Origin: Minwuia thermotolerans
Lineage (GTDB): Bacteria; Pseudomonadota; Alphaproteobacteria; Minwuiales; Minwuiaceae
Assembly (NCBI RefSeq): GCF_002924445.1
Contig: NZ_PIGG01000064.1
Span: 124,001-188,000, forward strand
Direction of reading: 5' to 3'
Length of the DNA stretch: 64,000 bases
Shown: positions 18,540 to 27,601 of the stretch, piece after piece
Numbering within the stretch: position 1 is the stretch's first letter
Layout: each line of letters starts with the position of its first letter
Translations under genes and position numbers: made by a program
The notes under the pieces: generated by a model
The model's database searches: none
What the model saw: the letters and a program-made list of their open reading frames with translations, nothing else
Told to the model about the DNA's origin: nothing

Positions 18540-21500
18540 ATCCCGCCCAGCTCGTCTCGATCTTCGTTCGCCACCGCAACGCGGCGAACCTGCTGATGGC
18601 GCTGATGCTGATCAGCGGCATCTTCGCGCTCGACCGGCTGAATACGCAGTTCTTCCCCGATACCGGCCTGGACTTCGTTACTGTTTCCATCGCCTGGCCC
18701 GGCGCCAGCGCCGAGGACGTCGATTCCAACATCGTTTCGGCGGTGGAGCCGGAGGTGCGTTTTCTCGACGGGGTGAAGGAAGTCAACTCCTACTCCAGCG
18801 AAGGCGCGGCGACCATCGTCGTGGAGTTCCAGGCCGGCACCGACATGCAGTCGGCGCTTTCCGACGTGGACGCCGCCGTCGCCGGGGTGACGACCCTGCC
18901 CGAGGATGCGGAAGAACCGCTGGTCAAGCGCGTGGTGCGTTATGACGAGATTTCGCGGCTGGTGATCAGCGGCGACGTCAGCGAGGCCGAGCTGAAGACC
19001 GTCGCCAAACGTATCCGCGACGACCTGCTGGCGCGGGGTGTCGACAAGATCGACTTCTTCGGCATGCGCGACGAGGAGGTCCAGGTGAAGGTGCCGCCGC
19101 AGGCGCTGCGCCGGCTGGACATGACCATCGGCGACATCGCCCAGCGGATCGCGGACACGTCCGTCGACCTGCCGTCGGGGGAACTGGGCGGCGCCTCGCA
19201 GATGCAGGTACGCGCCCTGGGCGAGCGCAAGACCGCGCCCGGCTTCGGCGAGATCGAGCTGCGCGCGACTGCCGGGGGGCAGTCGATCCTGCTGCGCGAC
19301 GTCGCTCGGGTGACGGAAGGCTTCGATGACGATCAGCCCGTCGGGCGGCTGGGCGATGACCTGGCGATCGAGATGATCGTCAAGCGCGCGACCACCACCG
19401 ATGCCCTGGAGGCCGCGGCGATCGTCGAGAGCTACGTCGCCGACATCCGGCCGACCTTGCCGCCCACGGTCCAGATCACCGAATACAGCGTCGCCGCCGC
19501 CCTGATCGAGGACCGCATCAGCCTGCTGGTCAACAACGGCCTGGGCGGGCTGGTTCTGGTGCTGGTGGTGCTGTTCATCTTCCTGTCGGCGCGCGTCGCC
19601 TTCTGGGTCGCGATGGGCATTCCCGTCGCGATCTTTGCCACCGCCGCGGTCATGCTGCTGACCGGGCAAAGCATCAACATGGTGAGCCTCTTCGCGCTGA
19701 TCATGACGCTGGGTATCATCGTCGACGACGCCATCGTGGTCGGTGAACACGCCGCCACCCTGCGGCGGCGCGGCCACGGTGCGCTGGAGGCGGCGGAAAA
19801 GGGCGCGCTGCGGATGCTGGCGCCCGTGACCGCGGCGGCGCTGACCACCATCGCCGCCTTCATGCCGCTGTTCCTGATCGGGGACGTGATCGGCCAGATC
19901 ATCGTCGCGATCCCGCTGGTGGTGGTTTCCGTGCTCGTCGCCAGCCTGATCGAGTGCTTCTTCGTGCTGCCCGGTCATCTGCGCGAGGCGCTGCATGGCG
20001 ACAGCCGCCGCGCGGGCTGGTACGGGCGATTCCGCGAGCGTTTCGATGCGGGGTTCGACCGGCTGCGCGATGGACCCTTCACGGCGGCGGTGCAGCGCGC
20101 CGTGGATTACCGCTATGTCACCATCGGCGCCATTGTCGCCGCGTTGATCCTCTCCATCGGCCTGGTCGGCAGCGGGCGCGTCGGCTTCAACTTCTTCCCC
20201 AGCCCCGAGTCAGACACCATCGAGGGCAATATCGAGATGGCCGCCGGCACCCCGCGCGAGGACGCGCTGGCGGCGCTGGACGAGCTGGTCGATGCTCTGC
20301 GCCGCGCCGAGCAGCGCCTGACCGACGGCGAGGGCGGCCTGGTCAGGATCGCCTTCCAGCGGGTGGGCCGCAGCCAGGGCCGTTCCTTCGAGAGCGTGCC
20401 GGGCGACAATCTGGGCGGCATCCAGGTGGAGTTGGCGCCGTCCGACAGCCGTGACGTCCGCACCACCGAGGTGGTCGAGGCCTGGCGCGAGGAGTTCCAG
20501 CCGGTCCCCGGCCTGAAGCGCTTTTCGATGCAGCAGCCGGCCGCTGGCCCGCCCGGGCGCGAACTGGACATCCGCCTGTTCGGCGGCGACGTGCAGAGCC
20601 TCAAACGGGCGGCCCAGGCGGTGAAGGAGGAACTGGACCGTTTCGCCGGCGTCAGCGACGTCGAGGACGACCTGCCCTACGGCAAGCAGGAGCTGATCCT
20701 GGAACTGACGCCGCGGGGGCGGGCGCTCGGCTATACCACCGAAACCGTGGCCCGCCAGGTCCGCGACGCGTTCCAGGGCGCCATCGCCAAACGCTTCGCG
20801 CGCGGCGACGAGGAGGTCACGGTCCGCGTGCAGCTGCCCGACGAGGCCGCGACGGAGGCCGCGATCCGGACCATGTACATCCGCAGTCCCTCCGGCGCCG
20901 AGACGCCGCTGGAGGAGGTGGTCCGCTTCCGCGAGGACGCCGGATTCGCGCGCATCCGGCGCAATGACGGCCACCGGGAAGTCGGGGTGTACGCCGAGAT
21001 CGACGAGACCGTGACCGGCGCCGGGCCTGTCATCGACGCGCTCGAGGACGGACCGCTCGACCGCATCGCCCGGCAGTACGGCGTCGACTACCGCTTCGCC
21101 GGCAAGGCCGAGGAGCAACAGCAGACCTTTGGCGACATGAAGGTGGGCGCCGCGGTCGGCCTCGCCGCGATCTACATCATCCTGGCGTGGGTCTTCGCCT
21201 CCTACAGCCGGCCGATCATCGTCATGTCCATCATTCCCTTCGGCCTGATCGGCGCGGTTCTCGGACACCTGCTGCTGGGTTACGACCTGTCCATTCTGTC
21301 GCTGGTGGCGCTGATCGGCCTGGCCGGCATCCTGGTGAACAACTCGATCATCCTGGTCGCCGCCATCGACGACCGCGTGGCCGAGGGCGAGGGCGCAATG
21401 GAAGCCATTGTCTCGGGCGCCGGTGACCGCCTCCGGGCGGTGACCCTCACCTCGATCACCACCATCGTCGGGCTGACGCCGCTGATGTTCGAGACCAGCC

Positions 21501-21670
21501 TGCAGGCCCAGTTCCTGATTCCGATGGCGATCACCATCGTCTTCGGCCTCGCCACCGCGTCGATGCTGGTGCTGTTCGTGGTGCCGGCGCTGCTGGGCAT
21601 GCTGATCGACATCGGCGAAGGCCGCCGCCGACTCCTCCGCCGGTTGCGCGGCGCGGAAGGGGCCGATTGA
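18536..21670 (+). CDS. RND efflux transporter permease subunit (AcrB/MexF superfamily)
   Basis: A 1044-residue inner-membrane proton-driven pump. It shows the RND layout: one N-terminal helix, a large periplasmic loop, then TM2-6 (from about residue 335), a second periplasmic loop and TM8-12. The proton-relay pair of Asp residues is visible in TM4 (LGIIVDDAIVVGEH). The second half-repeat has GLAGILVNNSIILVAAID, with Asn instead of Asp, as is normal. It belongs to the HAE-type branch often paired with adaptors like the one just upstream. Substrate is unknown. A GC-rich hairpin (21694-21710) 24 bp past the stop may end transcription. Confidence 0.93.
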   Translation: MNPAQLVSIFVRHRNAANLLMALMLISGIFALDRLNTQFFPDTGLDFVTVSIAWPGASAEDVDSNIVSAVEPEVRFLDGVKEVNSYSSEGAATIVVEFQAGTDMQSALSDVDAAVAGVTTLPEDAEEPLVKRVVRYDEISRLVISGDVSEAELKTVAKRIRDDLLARGVDKIDFFGMRDEEVQVKVPPQALRRLDMTIGDIAQRIADTSVDLPSGELGGASQMQVRALGERKTAPGFGEIELRATAGGQSILLRDVARVTEGFDDDQPVGRLGDDLAIEMIVKRATTTDALEAAAIVESYVADIRPTLPPTVQITEYSVAAALIEDRISLLVNNGLGGLVLVLVVLFIFLSARVAFWVAMGIPVAIFATAAVMLLTGQSINMVSLFALIMTLGIIVDDAIVVGEHAATLRRRGHGALEAAEKGALRMLAPVTAAALTTIAAFMPLFLIGDVIGQIIVAIPLVVVSVLVASLIECFFVLPGHLREALHGDSRRAGWYGRFRERFDAGFDRLRDGPFTAAVQRAVDYRYVTIGAIVAALILSIGLVGSGRVGFNFFPSPESDTIEGNIEMAAGTPREDALAALDELVDALRRAEQRLTDGEGGLVRIAFQRVGRSQGRSFESVPGDNLGGIQVELAPSDSRDVRTTEVVEAWREEFQPVPGLKRFSMQQPAAGPPGRELDIRLFGGDVQSLKRAAQAVKEELDRFAGVSDVEDDLPYGKQELILELTPRGRALGYTTETVARQVRDAFQGAIAKRFARGDEEVTVRVQLPDEAATEAAIRTMYIRSPSGAETPLEEVVRFREDAGFARIRRNDGHREVGVYAEIDETVTGAGPVIDALEDGPLDRIARQYGVDYRFAGKAEEQQQTFGDMKVGAAVGLAAIYIILAWVFASYSRPIIVMSIIPFGLIGAVLGHLLLGYDLSILSLVALIGLAGILVNNSIILVAAIDDRVAEGEGAMEAIVSGAGDRLRAVTLTSITTIVGLTPLMFETSLQAQFLIPMAITIVFGLATASMLVLFVVPALLGMLIDIGEGRRRLLRRLRGAEGAD

Positions 21671-21693
21671 GATCGGTCGGCCAGTGACGCCGT

Positions 21694-21785
21694 GCCCGCC
21701 CTGTGCGGGCATCCGGTCAGTCTTGAAGCCGGAACGGTCAGCAACCCGCATCAGGTTCTTGCCGCACCCCCGCACAGGGCGGGGG
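21694..21785. repeat. paired inverted hairpins between convergent genes
   Basis: Two self-complementary hairpins (21694-21710, stem GCCCGC/GCGGGC; 21767-21785, stem of 7 bp) are inverted copies of each other, sharing CCCGCCCTGTGCGGG. They can also pair with each other as a perfect 15-bp stem enclosing 59 bases. They sit between the stops of the RND permease and the enoyl-CoA hydratase. A bidirectional terminator is the simplest reading, though no U-run is present. The enclosed 59 bases are unassigned. Confidence 0.6.
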
Positions 21786-21811
21786 CGGCGGCGAGGGGAG
21801 CTGGGAAGGGG

Positions 21812-22579
21812 TTACCTGAGCGCCTTGGACAGGTATTCGCGCGGTTCGGGCCCCCGATTGGCCTCCTCGAAGGCGTCGATGGCGGCGCGGATCGCGGCGT
21901 CGATGGGCATGTTCTCCCATGCCCGGATCAGCTTCTTCTGCTGGCGCACGGCCTTCGGGCCGGAAGCGAGGATGGAGCCGAGCCAGGCGTCGACCTGCTC
22001 GTCCAGCCTGTCCTTCGTCGTGACCTTCTGCACCAGTCCGCAGAGACGCGCGTCCTCGGCATCGATCATGTCGCCGGTCAGCAGTATTTCGGCGGCCTTG
22101 CCCCAGCCCATGACATGGGGCAGCAGCACCGCTTCGATGACGCTGGGCAGGCCGACGCGGACCTCGGGCATGCCGAACTTCGCGTTGTCGCTGGCGACGC
22201 GGAAGTCGCAGGCGGCGACCAGTTCCAGTCCCGCGCCCAGGCAGTAGCCATGGATGCGCCCGATCACGGGCACGGGCATGCGGCGCACCTCGTCGATGGC
22301 CAGATGCAGGTTGGTGATGAATTCCCGCGCCGAGGGGCCGTCCATCTGCGACATCTCGCCGATGTCCGCGCCGCCGACGAAGGCGCGGTCGCCCGCCGCC
22401 TGCAGGACGACGGCGCGCAGGTCCCGATCCTGCGACAGCTCGCGGGCCGCCTCCCGCAGTTCCCGGTTCATCTGCCGCGACATGGCGTTCAGCTTGCCCG
22501 GCCGGTTCAGAATCAGCCGTGCGATCGGGCCGCCGTCACGCGCCTCGCGCTCGACACGCACCAGTTCGTGGTTGCTCAT
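21812..22579 (-). CDS. enoyl-CoA hydratase/isomerase family protein
   Basis: A 255-residue crotonase. The oxyanion-hole sequences AFVGGADIGEM (about 66-76) and HGYCLGAGLELVAACDFRVA (about 109-128) are typical. The catalytic loop reads FGMPEVRVGLPSVIEAVLLP, which matches a well-populated crotonase subgroup lacking the usual second glutamate, so a hydratase, isomerase or hydrolase activity cannot be chosen. It is the third gene of a minus-strand operon: it starts 4 bp after the stop of the second acyl-CoA dehydrogenase, and would process the enoyl-CoA that those enzymes make. Confidence 0.9.
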   Translation of the reverse strand: MSNHELVRVEREARDGGPIARLILNRPGKLNAMSRQMNRELREAARELSQDRDLRAVVLQAAGDRAFVGGADIGEMSQMDGPSAREFITNLHLAIDEVRRMPVPVIGRIHGYCLGAGLELVAACDFRVASDNAKFGMPEVRVGLPSVIEAVLLPHVMGWGKAAEILLTGDMIDAEDARLCGLVQKVTTKDRLDEQVDAWLGSILASGPKAVRQQKKLIRAWENMPIDAAIRAAIDAFEEANRGPEPREYLSKALR

Positions 22580-22583
22580 GCGC

Positions 22584-23621
22584 CTATCCCGTGATGTCGG
22601 GCCAGAACATGTCCGGCCCGCGCCCGACCGACCGTTCGCCCAGCCGGCGCCACCAGAAGCGCTGGCCGCCGAACTCGGATCGCCAGGACCAGAGCCGGCG
22701 CGTGGCGAAGTGCAGGCTGTGCTCGTAGGTGAAGCCGATGGCGCCGTGCGTCTGATGACCCACCGAGGCGGCGATCCCGGCTGCCTCCGATGCGCGGGCC
22801 TTCGCCGCCGCGATCAGGAACTCGGCCGGCCGGCCCTCGTCCAGCGCGGCGAAGGGCGCTTCGGCGATGACGCCGGAGGCCGCCGCTTCTCCGGCGGTCT
22901 TCGCCAGTTCCTGCTGGATCGCCTGGAACTTGCCGATGGGACGGCCGAACTGGGTGCGTTCGTTGGCGTATTGCACAGCCTGCTGCAGCACCTTCTCCAG
23001 CGCGCCGGCAAGCTGCGCGGCGCGGATCATGGCGCCGTAGAGCAGCACGCCGTCGGCCGGCATGTCGTTGGGCAGGGGGACGGTCTCGACCGGCACACCG
23101 TCGACGGTGACGTCGTCGCGCGGCTCCTTGGCGACGTTCTCGCCTTCCCCGATCTTCGCCTGCGAGAGGTCGAGCAGGCCGATCTTGGGCCCGCCCTCGT
23201 CCTCGGCGACGAAGATGGCGTGACCGGCCTTCCGCGCCCAGGGCACGCGGCCCGCAGCGCCGGAGAGCTTGCCGCCCGCCAGCTTCAGCGTGTCGCGGCC
23301 GTCGATGACGGTAGAGACGCCGTCCGGCACCGGCAGGCCGGCCTTCTCGGCCAGCCAGGTCGCCAGGATCGTCTCGCCCATGGGCACCGGCGCGCAGTGA
23401 TAGCCGCTGGCGTAGAGCAGCACATGCGCATCGCGCCATTCGCCGCCGACGCCGCCGTTCTCCTCGGAGACCAGCGGCCGGGTCAGGCCCTGCGCCTCGA
23501 CCTCGTCCCAGAGGCCGCCGTCATTGCCGTCGGCATCGAACTGCGTCAGCAGCTCCTTCGTCACGCGGTCGCCGAAGAGGCCGTTGACGCTGTCGGTCAG
23601 GATGTTCCGCAGTTCGCTCAT
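22584..23621 (-). CDS. acyl-CoA dehydrogenase-like protein, possibly the non-catalytic partner
   Basis: A 345-residue acyl-CoA dehydrogenase fold protein, shorter than the usual 380-400. The middle helix motif (QYANERTQFGRPIGKFQAIQQELA) and the terminal helices are recognisable. The position where isovaleryl-CoA-type enzymes carry the catalytic Glu reads IRAAQLAGALEK, and the usual C-terminal EG/GG-T motif is missing (TYEHSLHFATRRLWSW instead). It overlaps the stop of the larger acyl-CoA dehydrogenase by 4 bp. Such unequal adjacent pairs form alpha2beta2 heterotetramers in steroid side-chain degradation, with one subunit lacking the base. That assignment is inferred from sequence. Confidence 0.85.
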   Translation of the reverse strand: MSELRNILTDSVNGLFGDRVTKELLTQFDADGNDGGLWDEVEAQGLTRPLVSEENGGVGGEWRDAHVLLYASGYHCAPVPMGETILATWLAEKAGLPVPDGVSTVIDGRDTLKLAGGKLSGAAGRVPWARKAGHAIFVAEDEGGPKIGLLDLSQAKIGEGENVAKEPRDDVTVDGVPVETVPLPNDMPADGVLLYGAMIRAAQLAGALEKVLQQAVQYANERTQFGRPIGKFQAIQQELAKTAGEAAASGVIAEAPFAALDEGRPAEFLIAAAKARASEAAGIAASVGHQTHGAIGFTYEHSLHFATRRLWSWRSEFGGQRFWWRRLGERSVGRGPDMFWPDITG

Positions 23622-24766
23622 CTGAGGCCGAGCCCCCGGGCGATGATGCCGCGCAGGATCTCGCGGGTGCCGCCACGCAGGGAGAAGCTGGGCGCTTCCT
23701 GCATCAGGAAGGCGAGCACTTCCTGGAAGTCCGTGCCGTCCTGCAGCGTCGGTTCCTCGTCGATCAGGCGCTGGGCGATTTCCGGGATGGACTGCTCGAA
23801 GACGCCGCCGACGTCCTTGACCACACTCGCTTCAAGGGCCGGGTTCTCGCCGCGCTGCAGCTTGCCGGCGACCGCCAGCGACATGCGCCGGAGCGTCATG
23901 ACATGGGCCGTCATCCGGCCCAGCTCCTCGGTCAGCGCCGGGTCGCCGCGGTGCTGCGCCACGGCCAGCATCTCGTAGATGAGCTGGATGCAGGAGAGAT
24001 AGCGTTCGGGGCCGCTGCGTTCGAAGGCGAGTTCGCTGGTCACCTGGTGCCAGCCGTCGCCTTCCTTGCCGATCAGCCGCTCGTCGGGCACGAAGACGTC
24101 CTCGAAGACGCATTCGTTGAAATGGTGCTCGCCGGCCAGGTTGATGATCGGCCGGATCGACAGGCCTTCCGACTTCGTGTCGATCAGGAACTGGGTCAGA
24201 CCCTGGTGTTTGCTTTCCGGATTGGGATCGGAACGGAACAGCCCGATCATCCAGTCGGCGGTGTGCGCGCCGGACGTCCAGACCTTGGTGCCGTTCAGAT
24301 GCCAGCCGCCGTCGACCTTCGTCGCCCGCGAACGCGTGGCGGCGAGGTCGGAGCCCGAATCCGGCTCCGACATGCCGATGCAGAAGCTGAACTCGCCGGC
24401 GGCGATCTTCGGCAGGAAGAATTCACGCTGCTCCTCGGTGCCGACGGACAGGATCATCGGCCCGCTCTGCCGGTCGGCGACCCAGTGGGAGGCCACCGGC
24501 GCACCCGCGGCCAGCAGTTCCTCCATGACGACATAGCGCTCCAGGAAGGTGCGCTCGTGTCCGCCGTATTTCTTCGGCCAGGTCATGCCGATCCAGCCGC
24601 GCTGACCCAGCTTGCGCGAGAAGTCGCGGTCGCGGCCCATCCAGTTGAAGGCCCGGTCCACGGGCTTCATGTGGGCGGTGTTTTCCTTGATGAACTCGCG
24701 CACCTCGCCGCGCAGGGCCTCGGCCTCGGGCGGCAGCGTGAGCGGCTCGAAATTGAAGAATCCCAT
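23618..24766 (-). CDS. acyl-CoA dehydrogenase (catalytic FadE-type subunit)
   Basis: A 382-residue flavoenzyme that oxidises an acyl-CoA to the enoyl-CoA and passes electrons to ETF. It has FAD and substrate motifs (FCIGMSEPDSGSDLAATRSR, about 130-150) and the C-terminal motif LRGGTREILRGIIARGLGL. The Glu in ELAFERSGPERY lies where isovaleryl-CoA dehydrogenase keeps its catalytic base. The start was placed at ATG 24766 (MGFFNFEP), since the frame further upstream is arginine- and proline-rich with no ribosome-binding site. It is the first gene of the three-gene operon, and its electrons would enter the chain through ETF-QO (11.3 kb). Substrate is unknown; the pair resembles those for branched or ring-linked acyl chains. 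Confidence 0.9.
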   Translation of the reverse strand: MGFFNFEPLTLPPEAEALRGEVREFIKENTAHMKPVDRAFNWMGRDRDFSRKLGQRGWIGMTWPKKYGGHERTFLERYVVMEELLAAGAPVASHWVADRQSGPMILSVGTEEQREFFLPKIAAGEFSFCIGMSEPDSGSDLAATRSRATKVDGGWHLNGTKVWTSGAHTADWMIGLFRSDPNPESKHQGLTQFLIDTKSEGLSIRPIINLAGEHHFNECVFEDVFVPDERLIGKEGDGWHQVTSELAFERSGPERYLSCIQLIYEMLAVAQHRGDPALTEELGRMTAHVMTLRRMSLAVAGKLQRGENPALEASVVKDVGGVFEQSIPEIAQRLIDEEPTLQDGTDFQEVLAFLMQEAPSFSLRGGTREILRGIIARGLGLR

Positions 24767-24797
24767 CGGTCTGTCCCTGATTTCTCCCCGGCCGCCA

Positions 24798-24825
24798 AAC
24801 CTATCAGCAGGCGCGGTCCGGTCAA
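24798..24825 (-). promoter_or_regulatory. possible promoter of the acyl-CoA dehydrogenase operon
   Basis: On the minus strand a TTGACC hexamer (24825-24820) is followed 16 bases later by TAGGTT (24803-24798), ending 31 bp upstream of the acyl-CoA dehydrogenase ATG. The -35 is close to consensus, the -10 weak. Confidence 0.35.
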
Positions 24826-24908
24826 TCTTGCTTACGCGCCGGTCTTGCGCGCGGATCGGCCGGGCCGTAGCGTCGCTGGGCTTCGGAGGCTTGGCGGAGA
24901 GGCGGGGG

Positions 24909-26567
24909 ATGACCACGAACACCAATCGGCGCACGGGCGGGCAGCTTCTGGTCGACGCGCTGGCCCATCACGGCGCGGACCTGGCCTTCTGCGTGCCGGG
25001 CGAGAGCTATCTGGCCGCCCTGGACGCCCTGCACGACCGGCCCGACATCCGCCTGATCACCTGCCGCCAGGAAGGCGGGGTCACGATGATGGCCGACGCC
25101 TACGCCAAGCTGACCGGCAAGCCCGGCATCGCCTTCGTCACCCGGGGCCCCGGCGCGACCAACGCGACGCCGGGGCTGCACATCGCGCATCAGGATTCCT
25201 CGCCGGTCATCCTTTTCATCGGCCAGGTCGCCCGCGACCAGACCGAGCGCGAGGCCTTTCAGGAACTCGACTACCGCCGCTTCCTCAGCCAGGTCACCAA
25301 GTGGACCGGCGAACTGCAGGACGCCGGCCGCGCCACCGAGTTCGTCAGCCACGCCTTCCATACCGCCGCCGGCGGGCGGCCCGGGCCTGTGGCGATCTCG
25401 CTGCCCGAGGACATGCTGCGCGATCACGCCGAAGGTGCGCTGGGCACGCCCTTCCACGCGCCGGACTACGCGCCGGTGCGCGAGGACATCACCCGCTTCG
25501 AGGCGATGGTCGCGGCGGCCGAGCGGCCGGTGATTATCGTCGGTGGCGGGCGCTGGTCGGAGGAGACCGGCCGGAAGCTCTCGAAGTTCGCCGAGGCCAA
25601 TGACATCCCGCTGATGACCTCCTTCCGCTGCCAGGACTATGTGGACAATCGCGGGCCGGCCTATGCGGGCTGCGCCGGCATCGCGCCCGACCCGGAACTG
25701 GTCGAGCGGATCAGGACAGCCGATCTGGTCATCGTCGTCGGCGCCCGCATGGGCGAGATGACCAGCGGGCGTTATTCCTACCTGGCCATTCCGCGCCCCG
25801 TGCAGCGGCTGGTGCATGTCCATCCGGACCCGGAGGAGATCGGCCGGGTCTACCAGGCGGATCTCGGGCTGGTGGCGACCCCCGCGGGCTTCGCCGGCGC
25901 CATCGGAAACATCGTCGTGCGCAAGGACAGGGGCGTGGCGAAGGCGGCGCACCGGCGCTTCCTGGAATTCACGACGCCGGTGCCGATGTCCGGCGACGTG
26001 CAGATGGCCGATATCGTCAACTGGATGTCGGAGAACCTGCCCGAGGACACGATCTACGCCAATGGCGGCGGCAACTGCACCGTCTGGCTGCACCGCTTCA
26101 TGCGCTACAAGCGCTACCGCACGCAGCTCGCGCCGACTTCCGGCTCCATGGGCTATGGCGTGCCCTCGGCGGTGGCGGCGAAGCTGGTGCACCCCGACCG
26201 CCATGTCATCAGCTTCTCCGGCGACGGCTGTTTCATGATGAACGGCCAGGAGTTCGCGACCGCGGCCCAGTACGACCTGCCGATCGTGTTCCTGGTCATC
26301 AACAACGCCATGTACGGCACCATCCGCATGCACCAGGAGCGGGACTACACCGGCCGCGAGATCGCGACGGTGCTGAAGAACCCGAACTTCGCCGATCTCG
26401 CGCGGGCCTATGGCTGCCACGGTGCGGTCGTCGAAAAGACGGAGGACTTCCGGCCGGCGCTGGAGACGGCGCTGCAGCAGAACGGCCCGTCGATCATCGA
26501 GGTCCGCATCGACCCCGACGTGCTCTCGCCGACGGTCACCATTTCCGGCCTGCAGTCGAAGGGATAG
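24909..26567 (+). CDS. thiamine-diphosphate-dependent enzyme, acetolactate synthase-like
   Basis: A 552-residue ThDP enzyme with the three-domain layout of acetolactate synthase, benzoylformate decarboxylase and relatives. The activating Glu is in TCRQEGGVTMM (about residue 53), the central FAD/nucleotide-like domain is about 190-330, and the ThDP/Mg motif runs from GDGCFMMNGQE to the NN of LVINNAMYGT. The specific substrate is not decided by these motifs: proteins like this are often annotated as acetolactate synthase large subunit, but no ilvN follows, so a decarboxylase or carboligase of catabolism is as likely. It is divergent from the acyl-CoA operon. Start ATG at 24909 follows GGAGAGGCGGGGG. 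Confidence 0.87.
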   Translation: MTTNTNRRTGGQLLVDALAHHGADLAFCVPGESYLAALDALHDRPDIRLITCRQEGGVTMMADAYAKLTGKPGIAFVTRGPGATNATPGLHIAHQDSSPVILFIGQVARDQTEREAFQELDYRRFLSQVTKWTGELQDAGRATEFVSHAFHTAAGGRPGPVAISLPEDMLRDHAEGALGTPFHAPDYAPVREDITRFEAMVAAAERPVIIVGGGRWSEETGRKLSKFAEANDIPLMTSFRCQDYVDNRGPAYAGCAGIAPDPELVERIRTADLVIVVGARMGEMTSGRYSYLAIPRPVQRLVHVHPDPEEIGRVYQADLGLVATPAGFAGAIGNIVVRKDRGVAKAAHRRFLEFTTPVPMSGDVQMADIVNWMSENLPEDTIYANGGGNCTVWLHRFMRYKRYRTQLAPTSGSMGYGVPSAVAAKLVHPDRHVISFSGDGCFMMNGQEFATAAQYDLPIVFLVINNAMYGTIRMHQERDYTGREIATVLKNPNFADLARAYGCHGAVVEKTEDFRPALETALQQNGPSIIEVRIDPDVLSPTVTISGLQSKG

Positions 26568-26683
26568 ACACGGGCCACGGCGGACGAGATGCGGCGAAGC
26601 CAGGGCTTGCCCAAACGCGGCCCGCTCTCTAGGTGAAGGGCTTCGTCACCCACGCGGCACCGGGCCGCTCTCCGGGAACCGTC

Positions 26684-27475
26684 ATGCAGCCCAAGCCCCA
26701 GGACATCGGACGCGTCAACTGGATCGGTCTCTGGACCCTCTACTCGAAGGAGGTCCACCGCTTCGTCAAGGTCGCGGGGCAGACCATCTTCGCGCCGATC
26801 ATCACGACGCTGCTGTTCCTCGCCATCTTCAACCTGGCGCTCGGCGACATGCGCGGACCGGTGGGCGGCGTGCCCTTCGAGGTGTTCCTGGCGCCCGGCC
26901 TGGCGATGATGGCGGTGACCCAGAACGCCTTCGCCAACTCGTCGTCGGCGCTGCTGATCGCCAAGATCCAGGGCAATATCGTCGATCTGCTGATGCCGCC
27001 GCTCAGCCCCGCGGAGATGGTCTCCGCCATGGCCGCGGCGGCCGTGACCCGGGGCTTCGCCGTCGCCGTGTCGGTGATCGTGGCGATGTCCTTCTTCGTC
27101 GAACTGCCGATCCATTCGATTGGCTGGTCGGTGCTGTTCGTGCTGCTGGCCTCGCTGATGATGGGGCTCATCGGCCTCCTGACCGGGCTCTGGGCCGACA
27201 AGTTCGATCATCTGGCCTTCATCACGAACTTCGTGATCACGCCGCTTGCCTTTCTTTCCGGCACATTCTATTCGATCGAGCGACTGCCCGAATTCGCACA
27301 GGCGATTGCACACGTGAACCCGTTCTTCTACGCCATCGACGGTTTCCGCCACGCGCTGGTCGGCCAGGGGGACGCGCCCCTGGGCCTCGGCGCCGCCGTG
27401 CTGTTCGCGATCGACGCCGTTCTGGCGGTCTGGGCCTACGCCCTGGTCCGACGAGGCTACAACCTCAAGGCTTGA
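26684..27475 (+). CDS. ABC-2 type transporter permease
   Basis: A 263-residue inner-membrane protein with six hydrophobic segments and the ABC-2 permease fold (YadH/NodJ-like): LTGLWADKFDHLAFITNFVITPLAFLSGTFY near the C-terminus is the characteristic segment. Such permeases work with a separate ATP-binding protein to export lipids, polysaccharides or drugs. No ATPase gene lies beside it, so the partner is elsewhere, or the gene before the TPP enzyme region has been rearranged. ATG at 26684 (MQPKPQD) is chosen; a GTG at 26633 would add a 17-residue non-hydrophobic extension. It precedes argD by 126 bp. Confidence 0.86.
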   Translation: MQPKPQDIGRVNWIGLWTLYSKEVHRFVKVAGQTIFAPIITTLLFLAIFNLALGDMRGPVGGVPFEVFLAPGLAMMAVTQNAFANSSSALLIAKIQGNIVDLLMPPLSPAEMVSAMAAAAVTRGFAVAVSVIVAMSFFVELPIHSIGWSVLFVLLASLMMGLIGLLTGLWADKFDHLAFITNFVITPLAFLSGTFYSIERLPEFAQAIAHVNPFFYAIDGFRHALVGQGDAPLGLGAAVLFAIDAVLAVWAYALVRRGYNLKA

Positions 27476-27601
27476 CCGTAGGGCAAGCGCCCGATACACC
27501 CCCGCCTTTTCCCGCTCAGGCCAGTCCCGCGGGCGGTGAACAGGTACTCCAAACCCGCCATAGTCTGTATCGACACAGCAGAACCGCCGTTGGAGGCGAG
27601 A

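Noticed and set aside
21694-21785. SRP RNA or a riboswitch in the convergent gap
   Set aside because: The GGUCAG...GGAA stretch looks superficially like an SRP apical loop, but the flanking helix and AGCAGCC side do not fit, and no gene follows for a riboswitch to control.
24909-26567. Naming the ThDP enzyme acetolactate synthase (ilvB)
   Set aside because: No small regulatory subunit follows and motifs do not separate it from decarboxylase or carboligase relatives, so no symbol is given.
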